From Meconema thalassinum (taxonomy: Eukaryota > Arthropoda > Insecta > Orthoptera > Tettigoniidae), in assembly GCA_946902985.2 (NCBI GenBank), contig OX336388.2, positions 228,710,467 through 228,774,466 on the forward strand: a DNA stretch of 64,000 nucleotides. The letters run 5' to 3'. Positions 43,176 to 54,621 of the stretch are shown piece after piece. Under the pieces are notes generated by a model that worked only from the letters and a program-made list of their open reading frames with translations, did no database searches and was not told the origin of the DNA. The translations under genes were made by a program, and so were the position numbers. Numbering within the stretch: position 1 is the stretch's first letter; each line of letters starts with the position of its first letter.

Positions 43176-44550
43176 CAAGAAGTTCCGTTAAGAACTATAC
43201 AGCCTACTTTTCATGCCAATGATTATTCTACAGAATATGAACCTATCTAGAATAATGACGAAATTAAGTTGGTAATATCGAAATATCTAATTAGTTCAAA
43301 ATATACCTGGTATAATGTTGCCTAATAGAGCAATACAGTTGGCAGCCCTGGTGACTGAATATATTCTTAGTTCCATGTCTTAAGGTACAGAATACAAAAT
43401 TTGGTTGAAGTCCAATGGACGTTACTTGCAGTTAGACACTGGATCTATCAGCACGCGTAAAAGCATGTTGCCAACAATACCATGCGTGTGCTGGTCAGAA
43501 ATAATCTGAAATATTATGATATCTTGTTGTGCCAATTTTGGATGAAATCCATTTGTTAGTATAGAAGTTACATGTATTTTAAAATTGGACATATCAGCAG
43601 GCATAGAATCATGTTGTCAGCACTGCCTTGTATTAATTACTCCAAATTAATCTAGAATGTCAGGTGCTATACGTGTGCAAAGTATAGAGCTGTTGGCTTG
43701 CATACTTTCTGATATATTGATATTAGGGTAAAAAATATAGACAGCATTTATTAACAGTTGGCAGCCCTGATTGCACTGAAGAATACTTATAGTCATATCT
43801 GATATGTTACACATAGCACATGCGAAATTTGGATGAAATCCTACTGATAGTATAGAAGTTACATGTATTTAAAAATTGGCCCTATCAGCAGGCTTAGAAT
43901 CATGTTGGTAGAACTGACGTATATAAGTTACTCCAAAATTAATCAAACATGTCAGGTACTATACGTGTGCATAGTTTAAAGCTGTCGGCTTGTACACATT
44001 CTGATATATTGGTATTTGGATAAAAAAATATAGAGAGCAATTATTAACAGTTGGCAGCCCTGGTGGCTCTTAAGAATACGCTCAGTCATATCTGTTTATG
44101 TACAGATATTACATACAAAATTTGGTTGAAATCCAGTTGATAGTGTAGAAGTTATATGCATTTAAACATTGGACCTATCAGAAGGCTTAAAATTATTTTG
44201 GCAACACTGTCATGGTTGGCCTCCTGGAAATTATACTGAAATAGTATTATCTACATGTGTGCCAATTTTGGAATAGCTCCTATGCATACCTTGCAGGATA
44301 TCCAACATGGAGCTCAAATTTCTAGTGCGTTTTTTCAGCAGTTGGTAGCACTGACATCATTTTCAAATATGGACGTGAGCTATTCCGGTGCACATCTTTA
44401 CTCATACTAAATTTGGTTTTGATTGCTGCAGCCGTTTAGGAGTTGATAGGGGGGGACACACACACAGCCAGACAGACAGACACACATTTTCCCGATCTCA
44501 TAAGACTACTTTTTCCTCATTTTTGCAAAATGTGAAAAGTAGGCTAAAAA
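43176..44550 (+). mobile_element. HINE-A copy 4
   Basis: Starts CAAGAAGTTCCGTTAAGAAC and, unusually, has the HINE-B-like spacer TATACAGCCTAC next to the 5' hairpin. The interior and the 3' end (GTGAAAAGTAGGCTAAAAA) are HINE-A. TTGGCAGCCCTG words at about 43,340, 43,760 and 44,052. Confidence 0.77.
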
Positions 44551-44569
44551 GATTAAAAATAACACTGCA

Positions 44570-44660
44570 AAGGCTCATCGGTGGGATTCGATCCAGTGAT
44601 CCCGCGCTTGCGGAGCAGGGCTCTTAACACTGCACCACGCGATCGTTGAGATCTTGCTAG
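44570..44660 (-). mobile_element. tRNA-like sequence, probable SINE head
   Basis: On the minus strand GTGGTGCAGTGTTAAGAGCC (A-box region) and TGGATCGAATCCC (B box at 44,584-44,594) are spaced as in a tRNA. The acceptor stem cannot be paired convincingly, so a real tRNA gene is unlikely. HINE-A copy 4 ends just beside it. Confidence 0.45.
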
Positions 44661-44779
44661 CGTACAACGCACATACTGTAGACACCGCACTGTAATTGTA
44701 ATCACTTATTTTCTCGGAAACGGCTGAGAAGCGCACTTTATTACTTGCACCTGGTATACGCCTGGTCATGCCCTACACG

Positions 44780-45020
44780 TGTACTAAAGATGGTTCGAAT
44801 CGGTGACCCATGCATCATATCCTCCCCTTGTGAGGTGTGTGACGTCATAGTACCGCTTGGTGCATGTGTACTGAGTTCGCTTGTGAGCTCTGGCGTTACG
44901 GGCCGGCGTGTCGTCATCCAGCCAGCCTCCTCCTTTCACCGCGCGCCTTTCTAGCATTTTTCAGCATTTGTAGCATTTAAAATGATATAAAGTCCAGTCT
45001 TTCAGACTGGCTCTTTTATT
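44780..45020 (-). repeat. Family L repeat
   Basis: Reverse match to the outer parts of the compound insertion in SINE-1 (24,971-25,065 and 25,595-25,680): AATGCTAGAAAGGC, CAAGCGGTACTATGACGTCA, CGTAACGCCAGA. Here the two parts are contiguous, without the family D sequence. Confidence 0.55.
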
Positions 45021-45565
45021 GAATAAATGTTTCTATGTATGTATGTTTCTGTATGTCAATTACATGTTCGATCAACCTCAAAGCCAGTCAGTCATATTGT
45101 CATTGAAAGTGAAAAAGTGACTCACAATTGAAAACACAGGAGGACGGTAGATTAAGCTTGCCGCATGGATTGAAAATTAAAAAGTTTGTGTCATAGTTCT
45201 AGTCGTTGCACGTCGCATCAGTTCAGGCGTGACGTCATCAGAGCTCACTAGACGATAAGATCACACCCGCACTATTTGTCAGCTCATGACACGAGAATAA
45301 GTAAACAGTCACGCTTCTCTATTGAAAAATGGGAGCGACAACAGTCATTTTTAAATACATCTTCCTTCAGGCCTGTGCCTGTGTGCTGATGGAATTTGGG
45401 AACAGAAATCGACATAAACTTAACTTAAGCTTGAATGAAGATTAAATTGATTGAAATATTATGGGTATTTTATTACACCTTATGTCAGTACATGGAATTA
45501 ATAAACATTATACCCTCCCCCCCCCCCCCCCCACCGTCAGTAATTGTATTTTTAAAGTAAACTAT
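45021..45565. other. Spacer
   Basis: Contains a 16-base poly-C run near 45,515. Nothing else recognised. Confidence 0.45.
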
Positions 45566-46445
45566 TATAAGGTGCGTTCAAAAAGTAACGAGCCGGAGGC
45601 ATAATTACAGAAACCAGTACTTGTATATTAGAAGTATTGGCCCTGGCTGTTGAGGCACTTGTCCCACTGTGACACGAGGCGGTGAATGGCTGTCTCATAA
45701 AATTCCCTGGGCTGCGACGGGAACCAGTTCCGCACGTACCGCTGGACGTCGGAGTCCGAGGTGAATCGTTGGCCCCGCAGAGCCCTTTTCAGGGGACCAA
45801 GCATGGCGTAATCACAGGGAGAGAGGTCTGGACTGTATGGGGGGAGGGGGGTGGCCGAGAACCTACCATTTGAATTTCTGCAGGAGTGCCGCGACTGTGT
45901 TGGCCGTATGAGGTCGTGCATTGTCGTGGAGCGACCACGGCGGCTATGGCGTTCACTGTCACTCGGCGGTCCTAGGTAATGAGTGCATCAACCAGCTGGA
46001 CGTTGTCATCGGTAATGCAGGGGGGTGCCCCAGACCGGGCATCATCGGCTAACGACACCCGTCCTTCCCTGAAGTGCTTGTGCCACGCCTTGACCCTTGC
46101 AAGGGGCACGCAGTGTTCGCCGTACACTTGTGACATTCGGCAATGAATGTCCGTTCCCCCTACTCCTTCCGTTATCAGAAACCGAACAACACCACTTGCT
46201 CTTCGGTTGACGCCTCTACAGTATGTCACTGTTTGCAATGCGACTGGCAGCGTTGGACGATTGATGCATGCTGCTGCTCACTTTGTATCGTCACGTCGCG
46301 TGCCCGCGCGCCCTCTAGCGACGGGCTGTGACCTTCCACGCTCTGGTCGGAACCACACCTCGTTACACACGCCACGATTAGCCGATGTAGTCACTGGTTT
46401 GCGCATTCCAGCCTCCGGCTCGTTACTTTTTGAACGCACCTTATA
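45566..46445 (-). mobile_element. Mariner element, internally deleted
   Basis: The ends TATAAGGTGCGTTCAAAAAG and its inverse share about 35 bp of terminal inverted repeat and are flanked by TA. Same family as the element at 10,982. The transposase is on the minus strand. Confidence 0.87.
45628..46238 (-). pseudogene. Mariner transposase with central deletion
   Basis: N-terminal part (46,238-45,972): a GVVRFLITEGVGGTDI helix-turn-helix region, ARVKAWHKHFREGR, SLADDARSGAPP and the second helix-turn-helix as far as VNAIAAVV. The sequence then jumps directly to LHDNARPHTANTV, which holds the second catalytic aspartate. After a frameshift in a C-rich run comes YSPDLSPCDYAMLGPLK with the third aspartate of the DD34D triad. 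The first catalytic aspartate and the linker are deleted. The C-terminus (WFPSQPREFYETAI) is intact to its stop at 45,628. Confidence 0.88.
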
Positions 46446-46470
46446 TAATTGCGAGCAAAGTTTGAATATA

Positions 46471-47354
46471 CAGAGTGTCACAAAAATGTACGGCACATAA
46501 TGATGGACACATTCCTCACACGTAGACGAAGAAATTGTGTTATATGAACATAGGTCTGGAAACGCCTTGTTTCCATGTTACACCTCATTGCATCCAACTC
46601 ATTAATCATGGGAAACACACATGAACAGATCGTTCGAATCGTGGGGAACATGCGCTGTTGGTTACGTCTGGTTACGTTGTCATTATCGAAGGTGCACCAC
46701 CAGTATTTTTTTTAACATGGCCCTGTTGCCATGCGACATACGGCATTGCTTGTCTACAACTGTGCGACAAAACATGTACATTGGAGCACCTCCTTCAAAT
46801 TTATGTTTACTAGGCTTCTAAATTTTACTCTATCTGTAATGGTTTTCTCAGCAATACCCATTTCTTGTAGGTCTTCCGTCGGCTTTTAAATAACAGATTC
46901 GGCGACAGATGGATAGGTAGAGGTGGACCGGTTGCCTGGCGTTCACGCTCTCCGGACCTAAACCCACTGGACTTTTATTTGTGAGGTCATTTGATAGCCC
47001 TTGTGTATCTAACCCCAGTACAAGATGTTCAGAGTCTCCGTGCCCGTATTATGGAACGCTGATAAACCAACCATTCGTAATACTCCGGTGATACATCAGC
47101 ACATCCGACGGTGGGTTGATGCATGTATCAATGCGCACGGAGGGCATATTGAACATCTCCTGTGAGCAAAAGTTACATGTAGTTTGCTGGTACGTTCCGT
47201 TCTTGTGTGTTTCCCATGATTAATGTGTTGGAAACAATGAGGTATAACATGGAAGCAAAGCGTTTACCGACGTATGTTCATATAACATAATTTCTTTGTC
47301 TACTTGTGAGCAATGTGTCCTGCAATTTGTGCCGTAGATTTTTGTGACACCCTG
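46471..47354 (+). mobile_element. Tc1/mariner-like element with about 160-bp inverted ends
   Basis: CAGAGTGTCACAAAAATGTA at the left and the inverse of CAGGGTGTCACAAAAATCTA at the right lie at TA on both sides (46,469-46,470 and 47,355-47,356). The left arm is about 46,471-46,628, the right arm about 47,196-47,354. The coding relic 46,895-47,165 (plus) reads RWIGRGGPVAW, SPDLNPLDFYL (third catalytic aspartate), a stop, GHLIALVYLTPVQDVQSLRA, then more stops. Blocks of this type are known from DDE transposases of the IS630/Tc1/mariner superfamily in insects. It is not the same family as the neighbouring mariner. Confidence 0.82.
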
Positions 47355-48365
47355 TATATTAAACGTGGTTTTTCTTCCTTTGAAAAAATAATAAAACATA
47401 TATCAAAATAGTTAAAAACTCAGATCTGTAAAAATTAAGGATTTTTCAAAATTGATGTTAACATAAAACAATTTAGTGAAAATGACATATCTAAACAGTT
47501 GGTGATTGTATATTAGTGTAAAACAGTATTTTTTCTTTCTTTTACACATATACGGTGATGATCAGGGCCTGGATAATTATGTGCTTAATGTTTCAGAAAA
47601 TTTTATTTATTTATGTGGTTAAAAGTGGAAAATATGTTATTAAGTTTCCAAAATATATTCTTAAATTTGTATCATACGTGCTGTATGTCCCCCAGTTACT
47701 CGAAATGTAGTTGAAACGTCCAGCCACTTGAATAATCCATAATCCAGTGTACAGTACAAAATGTTCCCGCTTAACAGGCCGGGGCTTGCCACAGTTTCCA
47801 AATCCTACAATAATTACTGTAGATGCGGGATACGAAATAATGTATGTGCTGTTTTCGAATTTAATTTTAAAGAGCAGAAGAAAAGGTCACTTCAAAAACG
47901 TGTATAGCACTCTGTCAATACTCGCAAGTTTTGCAGACCACTGTAATTTTTCCTGTCAAGGTAAGGACTATTGTAAGCGTATTGAAACTGTTAACTATTG
48001 ACTATGCTATACTTAATGACCGGGGAATTCCTATCATGAAATACTACTGCAATACAGTGAGTTATTAGTTATGTTGTTATAAGGGGCGTAACTACGAGGT
48101 CATCTGCCCCGCAGTACAGGGACAAGGGCGCATTGACGAAATAGAGAAGCAAATTACTGGAATTGCAACGAGTCAAAAATGAGGGTTGAAGTCATCTATG
48201 AAGAGCAACACACCACCAAACATAGGAATTATGTACTTATGAACAAATACGCCAGAATATGTATTTATTTATAAAAGGGCAAAGATTTGTAAATAAATAG
48301 AAAATATTTAATTAAACAAAATATATAAACTTCAGAAAGCATACAAACTCACATTGTCACATTAT
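47355..48365. other. AT-rich spacer
   Basis: 48,070-48,112 (AAGGGGCGTA, GAGGTCATCTGCCCC) resembles 21,090-21,122. Otherwise nothing is recognised. An 84-codon open frame at 47,747 has no domain. Confidence 0.4.
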
Positions 48366-48900
48366 ATAAGAAAAGCGTATCAAGACAGTTCAAACTTAGA
48401 CACTACAAAACAGTCGCATACCAGAAGCATTATATGCGTCATAAAATACAACAATTGGAGCATCAGGCATCATAAAAACTGAAAAAATAGAACGCAAAAA
48501 TCTGAAAAATATTTGGAGCAATACACAGAGATGGCATATGGATGAAAAGACCTACCAAAGAGCTATACGAGTCCACAGACAGACTCGCCGATATGATCAC
48601 AAAACGCAGACTAACGTTTTACGGGCACTTACAGATAATGAACAACAACAACCGACTTACAAAAAGATCGCTCAAGCAGGAAAACTAATTGGTGTCATGA
48701 AAGCGAGGGAAGACTTAAGGCAGGTGGGGATCGACAGGCAAATGATTGGAGACAGAGGAGAATTCAGAAACAACATTAAGAATAGAAAATTTAAAATAAA
48801 TGAAAAGAAGAAGACGGGAACATTGTGGACTGAACAACTGAAACAGGAAACTGTCAAAGGATGAAGAGATTTTGGGAAGAGAAGAGGAAGAAGGGAGAGA
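48366..48900 (+). pseudogene. LINE-A C-terminal fragment (first of three)
   Basis: Reads LRHYKT-like remnants, IPEALYAS, then in one frame (48,538-48,864) MDEKTYQRAI, a decayed RKRRLTFYGHL block, VMKAREDLRQVGIDRQMI and KKTGTLWTEQLKQE. Shortened relative to the other copies, with stops in the first part. The next fragment begins after an AAT tract at 48,964-48,987. Confidence 0.7.
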
Positions 48901-48987
48901 AGTGAAAATTGTGTCATTATGAGATATTTAAGTTCAAACACTGTCCATAAGGGCAAAAATGATATAATAATAATAATAATAATAATC

Positions 48988-49425
48988 TACATCAGAAAAT
49001 CCAGGCAAGAAATTTACTCGAGGATAGAGAAGATCACAGACACAATGCGGAAACGCAGAGTTTGCTTCTACGGTCATATGCGACGGATGACCGATTCCCG
49101 ATGGACGAAACGTATCTTCAGTATATTCGACTCAAAACCAAAAACGACAATGCCATGGTATGTTAACGTCCAGAAAGATCTGAAAGAAATGGGGATACGA
49201 GCAGAAGATGCACAAGACCGAAATCTTTATAGAGCAGCCATCAAGACGTTTGGGACTTTCCGGGACGAAAAACGGACAACTGGTGCAAAATGGACAGAGG
49301 AACGTCGTGCTAAACACAGTGAGCTCATGAAGGCAATGTGGATCAAGCAAAAAATGAGCAAATGCCAGAATGTAAAATGAGGCTTATCGTGGTCCCTAGT
49401 TGGCCGATTAGCGAAATTGAATGAA
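48988..49425 (+). pseudogene. LINE-A C-terminal fragment (second of three)
   Basis: One open frame to a stop at 49,380: RIEKITDTMRKRRVCFYGHM, RRMTDSRWTKRIFSIF, WYVNVQKDLKEMGIRAEDAQ, GAKWTEERRAKHSELMKAMW. The 3' untranslated part CGTGGTCCCTAGTTGGCCGA is the family signature. 5'-truncated exactly beside an AAT tract. Confidence 0.78.
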
Positions 49426-49452
49426 TGAATAATTATTATTATTATAATAACC

Positions 49453-50085
49453 GCAAACATCTACAACAAAAAATGCATGAGCATTAACACTAAAATTCGA
49501 CATTACGCGACGGTCATCAAACCCGAAACACTCTACGCCAGTGAGACCTTAAACCTCAATTATAAACGGGATCTTGAAAACATCAAGAAAGCTGAAAGGA
49601 AAATCATCCGAAAAATTCTTGGCCCAAGACTTACAGATGAAGGATATCGTTTACAATCGCACAAGATCACAGAAAAGTACTCAAATATTGAAACCGATTT
49701 CCGTAAACGACGCTTGAAATTTTATGGACACATTATGAGGCTAGATGACAACCGATTAACAAAGAAAATATTGATGTACTCACATAAATTAAAGACGACA
49801 ACGGTTTGGATTAAAGAAGTCCAAACTGATCTCAATAACGCCAACATCACACCCACAGATATCGAAGACCGCAAAACTTTCAGACATAAGATCTACACTT
49901 GGGATGCTGCATCAGAAGGTAAGCCCAGCAGACCTAGGGGAAAATGGACTGACGAACGTCGAGCTAAACATAGCGACATGATGAAAGAATCCTGGAAGAA
50001 TAAGAAAAATAACAGCAACAGATCATAACTTGCTTTATGTGATCCTGTATGGGTCGAAACATACGAAATAAATAAATAATAATAA
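49453..50085 (+). pseudogene. LINE-A C-terminal fragment (third of three)
   Basis: The longest uninterrupted LINE-A frame here (49,477-50,028): KIRHYATVIKPETLYASETL, ERKIIRKILGP, RKRRLKFYGHIMRLDDNRLT, VWIKEVQTDLNNANITPTDI, GKWTDERRAKHSDMMKESW, then a stop. The tail is ATAAATAAATAATAATAAT at about 50,066-50,085. Probably the youngest of the three. Confidence 0.82.
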
Positions 50086-50694
50086 TGAGGTGTGATTTCT
50101 ATAAGTTGATATTATTTCTTTGCGCAGTGGAGGAAAGGTTGGAATATGCAGGTTATTGATGTATCTTCCTGCTCCAATGGAAATTTTGAAGTGAATTGTC
50201 TTTGTCAAAGAACTATTGCTTCTTAATTTATGGTTGGATTTTGGCATGTGTTATTGTCTGTTTTGTTTATTTTAGTATTATTCAAGGATATGCAAGACGT
50301 TTGTACTTTTTGTCTTTTTTATGAAGATGGCAATCTTTATCGTAGTGGTAGCTGGCAGTTTTTAATGTTTAATTCTACTGTATTGTACAGGCTACTTATC
50401 TGGTTAGGGTCTTGCGCGGTCCTGTTGCGAGCAGTTCACTTGGGCACTTATTGCACTCGACTCAGTACAATCAGAATTGAGCATTCACAAGAACCACATC
50501 AAAACATAGTCACTCTAAACAGGCAAATTCCGGAGGTCAACCACCACTTCCAGTATCTCAACAAAACATCACATAGACCACAAGTAACAAAAACTGACGA
50601 GTTGCATTATCTCAACTAATACTGCAACTAAATAAGTGTTGATATTGTACATATTTTCACCCATATTTTCAGACATATATTTTATAGCCTAGTG
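50086..50694. other. Spacer with an unrecognised open frame
   Basis: A plus-strand frame of 129 codons (50,230-50,619) has a hydrophobic start (VLLSVLFILVLF). No domain, second copy or splice context supports it as a gene. Confidence 0.3.
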
Positions 50695-51854
50695 TCGACC
50701 AAAATATTATGTGTACTCGAGATTGGTGGTTGTTTGTGAAGTAACCAATGGACCTACATAAAATCCAATAACATCATCATTTTCGTAGTTCTATTTTACG
50801 TTAGTTCATGTAGGTTTGAAATTTAAAATTTATATTTTAATATTTTTTATCGCAGTTGGAACACAAAAACTGCACGCTTTTAAGCGTCTTTCAACCATGC
50901 GTCACATTTAAGAATTATTATCTCAAGTACCTGGCATCAGATCGAATCAAAATTTTAGCACAATATGCATTGGAATGTTGTATAACTGGTTTATTAATTT
51001 CAAAATTGTGTGTCTTAAAGAAACAAAATTGTTATCATTTTTGTAAGGTAACTTTTTCTCGGCTCAGGGTGGTTGAAAAATGTAGTTCTTGGTTGTGTTG
51101 TAATCTTTATACATCAAAAAGGTATGCTGTATGATTGTGAAATACGTAAATTAATTCACTTATTTTATATCGGTTTGTATTTGTACGGGGAATTAAGACA
51201 TGGTTCGCCAGTTATCCGCTCCGATGAAAGCTCTTCAGCGTTGCCAATATGGGCTCCATCACGTGTCATGGCGCGCGTCGCTCGGAAGTGATGGACTCCA
51301 TATCAGCAACGCTGTACAGCATTTCCCGGAGAGGCTAGCTGGTGAACCATGTCTTAATTCCCCGTACAAATACAAACCGATATAAAATAAGTGAATTAAT
51401 GTACGTATTTCACAGTCATACAGCATAACTTTTTGATGTATAAGGATTACAACGCAAACAAGAACTACATTTTCCAACGACCCCGAGCCGAGAAGAAGTT
51501 ACCTTACAAATATGATAACAACTTTCGTTCTTGAACACACACAATTTTGAAAGTAATAAACCAGTTATACAACATTCCAATGTATATTGTGTTAAAATTT
51601 GGATTCGATCTGATGACGGGTTTATGAGATACTAATTCTTAAATGTGACACATGGTTGAAACACGCTTAAAAACGGGCACTTTTGTGTTTCAACTGCGAT
51701 AAAAAATATTAAAATATAAATTAAAAATTCCAAACCTACATGAACTAACGTAAAATAGAACGACAAAAATAATGATGTTATTGGATTTTATGTAGGTCTA
51801 TTGGTTACTTCACAAACAACCTTCAACCTCGAGTGCACATAATATTTTGGTCGA
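50695..51854. repeat. 1,160-bp near-perfect palindrome
   Basis: The two halves, centred near 51,275 in GGCGCGCGTCGC, are inverted copies at an estimated 85-90% identity from TCGACCAAAATATTATGTG to its inverse. Similarity continues almost to the centre (TCCATCAC...GTGATGGA around a loop of about 25 nt). Mirrored 72-codon frames at 51,073-51,291 (plus) and 51,259-51,477 (minus) follow from the symmetry. No transposase was recognised. Confidence 0.9.
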
Positions 51855-52062
51855 GAGTAAGTGTAATGGATCTAATGATGATCGCTTGACGATCGAAACT
51901 GGTCATCCAAATGTGTTTATTAATTTCATGTACGGTATTATTTTTAAGGATTAGGGAATAACTCATCTCATTTGGGTACAATCGTGTTGACCGATTAAAA
52001 AGGATCAAACTTTCGTTTACTAAGGCACCACTGAAACATGGCTTTAAACACAATAATATCAC
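51855..52062 (+). repeat. Family G flank of the palindrome
   Basis: 51,945-52,062 (AAGGATTAGGG, GTGTTGACCGATTAAAAAGG, TCAAACTTTCGTTTACTAAG) matches 60,656-60,770, where it again follows a palindrome. A stem-rich word GATGATCGCTTGACGATC then GAAACTGGTC lies at 51,877-51,904. Confidence 0.6.
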
Positions 52063-52126
52063 AACTAAGGTATATTATCGGCTGCGTATGTAATAAATGA
52101 TATGACAGGTTCACGTCCCGCTCTTG

Positions 52127-52557
52127 TAATCGGTACATGCTTGGCACGGTGGGTGAGTGGTTATCGTGTCGGACTACCAACTCCAAGTTTGCAGGTTCGC
52201 TCCTGGCCATGGTAAGTGATTTTTGAAAGGAGGCAAAAATTACGACAACATGTCATACGATATTGGCATGTCAAAGATCCCATTTGAATTCAGTAGGCCG
52301 TGTTAATAATGGCAACATTAATCTCGGGAGTTTTCACCAACACAAAGTTCCTCATTTCTCTACTAGAAAGCGCTATAGTGTTCAAGGAGTTTAGATATCT
52401 AACCTCCTTGACTTTCATAGTGCTTCAAGGAACAACGAAATTTGAAATGCAAGTTACCCATTTGGTGTCAAATAACAAAGCTTGCACCCGGCACTGAGGC
52501 CATACGATATTATTATTAGTATTATTATTATTATTACAATTATAATCGGTACATGCT
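52127..52557 (+). mobile_element. SINE-2, full length, with 15-bp target duplication
   Basis: TAATCGGTACATGCT occurs at 52,127-52,141 and 52,543-52,557. Between them lies the head CACGGTGGGTGAGTGGTTAT, B box GCAGGTTCGCTCCTGGCC, the body and the end CACTGAGGCCATACGATATT with ATT repeats. This fixes the true ends of SINE-2. Confidence 0.92.
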
Positions 52558-53193
52558 ATAAATTTGATGGAGAGTCATTGCACCTGTCCGCAGTACGGGC
52601 TCTACGAGGTTCTGTTCTATAGAGAGGACCCTCACTGTATAAATCCGGTGGTGAGTAAGATACATTTAGATAGGAGCAGAAACGAATTCATCTCATCCGA
52701 ATAGAATCCTATCTAACCCCCAATAACAACACATCTTGCATATTTAATTCTCAGTGTGGATAATATTTACGGTTGCTGCACTCTGGGGGTAATAAAGCAC
52801 ACCTACGAACAGCGAGGTAATCTTGAAATCGATTACGTTGTAAAAAGTAGATCACATCTTATTAAGTGTGGTTAGAACAGAGGAGGGTTGCTATAATCCA
52901 AACAAGAGTGGTGCATGTGATCTCCACCAGGTTTGAATGTTAAGCATGCTTGAGCTGAGGTGTGACGTACGACACCCCAGAGTGTATTTAAGGTGATATG
53001 GGACTTGTGTCGTCTCGAGGAAATTGTAAAAGAAGAGCACAGCGTCAAGATACGGTATGAGAGCAATGAATTTATTAACGCAGTAATCTAAAACAAGGCT
53101 TTGTCAAACAGCCCTTCACTGAATCAACCTGTGCCATCAGCTTCGGGCAATTTCGGACACTTCCGTGTACAACCGATCCGTATACAACAAGGG
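52558..53193. other. Spacer
   Basis: No repeat partner or motif recognised. Confidence 0.4.
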
Positions 53194-54621
53194 TTTTTAG
53201 CCTACTTTTCACATTTTGCAAAAATGAGGAAAAAATAGACTTATGAGATCGGGCAAAATTTGTGTGTTTCTGCCTGTCTGTCTGTCCTTCTGTCTGTCTG
53301 GCTGTGTGTGTGTCCCTCACTCCCCCCCTATCAACTCCTAAACGGCTGCAGCAATCGAAACAAAATTTGGTAGGAGTAAAGACCTATACCTGAATATCTC
53401 ACGGCCATATTTGAAAATGATGTCAGTGCTACCAACTGCTGAAAAATCGCAATTAAAATTTGAGCTCCATGTTGGATATCTTGGAAGGTATGAATGGGAG
53501 CTATTTCAAAATTGGCACACGTATGGATAATAATATTGCAGTTTAATTTCCAGGAGGACATACATGGCAGTGTTGCCAAAATGATTATAAGCCTGCTGAT
53601 AGGTCAAAATTTTAAATGCATATAACTTCTACACTATCAATTGGATTTCAACCAAATTTCGTATGTACTATGCGTACATAAACAGATATGACTGAGTGTA
53701 TTCTTAAGTGCCATCAGGGCTGCCAACTGTTAATAAATGCTCTCAATTTTTTCAAATCCAAATACCTATATATCAGAAAGTATGCAAGTTGACAGCTTTG
53801 AACTATGCACACGTATAGTTCCTGACATTCTATATTAATTTGGAGTAACTTATATACGTCAGTGCTACCAACATGATTCTAAGCCTGCTGAGAGGTCCAA
53901 CTTAACTTCTATACTATCATTTGGATTTCAACCAAATTTCGTATGTGCTATGTGTACCATAACAGATATGACTATGCCGATTCTTAAGAGTAACCAGGGC
54001 TGTCTACTGTCAGCAAATACTGTCTCTATTTTTGTTGCCCTAATATCAATATATCAGAAAGTATGCAAGCCAATAGCTCTAAACTTTGTACACGTATAGT
54101 ACCTGGCATTCTAGATTAATTTGGAGTAACTATTATAGGCCTACACCAGTGCTGCCAACATGATTCTAAGCCTGCTAATAGGTCCAATTTTGAAATGCCT
54201 GTAACTTCTATACTAACTAATGGCTTTCATTCAAAATTGACACAACAATAGATCATATTATTTCAGTTTATTTTTGACCAATACATGTATGTCATTGATG
54301 CCAACATGATTTTACGCGCACTGTTAGATCCAATGTTTAACTGCATGTAACGTCCATGCTATCCATTGGACTTCTACCAAATTTTGTATTCTGTACCTTA
54401 AGAGATGGAACTAAGAATATATTCAGTCACTAGGGCTGCCAACTTTAGTTCTCTATTAGGCTACATTATGCCAGGTATTCAGTATTTAGAACTAATTAGA
54501 AATTTCGATATTACCAACTTAATTTCGTCATTATTCTAGATAGATCCATATAGATTAAACATTGGCATGAATCTTAAATTTTAAGAAAAGTAGGCTCTTT
54601 AGTTCGTCACGAAACTTCTTG
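53194..54621 (-). mobile_element. HINE-A copy 5
   Basis: Plus strand starts TTTTTAGCCTACTTTTCACA and ends GTCACGAAACTTCTTG. CAGGGCTGCCAACTGT and related words repeat through the interior. It touches the 3' end of hAT copy 2, whose terminal bases it seems to separate from the rest. Confidence 0.77.

Noticed and set aside
44570..44660. A possible tRNA gene on the minus strand
   Set aside because: Boxes are present, but a full cloverleaf could not be drawn by eye; more likely a SINE head.
48672..48956. A minus-strand 94-codon frame rich in Leu, Ser and Phe
   Set aside because: Antisense of the LINE-A fragment.
50230..50619. A 129-codon frame with a hydrophobic N-terminus
   Set aside because: No homologous motif, no second copy, no splice or promoter context; the base composition equals the surrounding spacer.
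51073..51477. A pair of related 72-residue proteins on opposite strands
   Set aside because: They are mirror images caused by the 1,160-bp palindrome.
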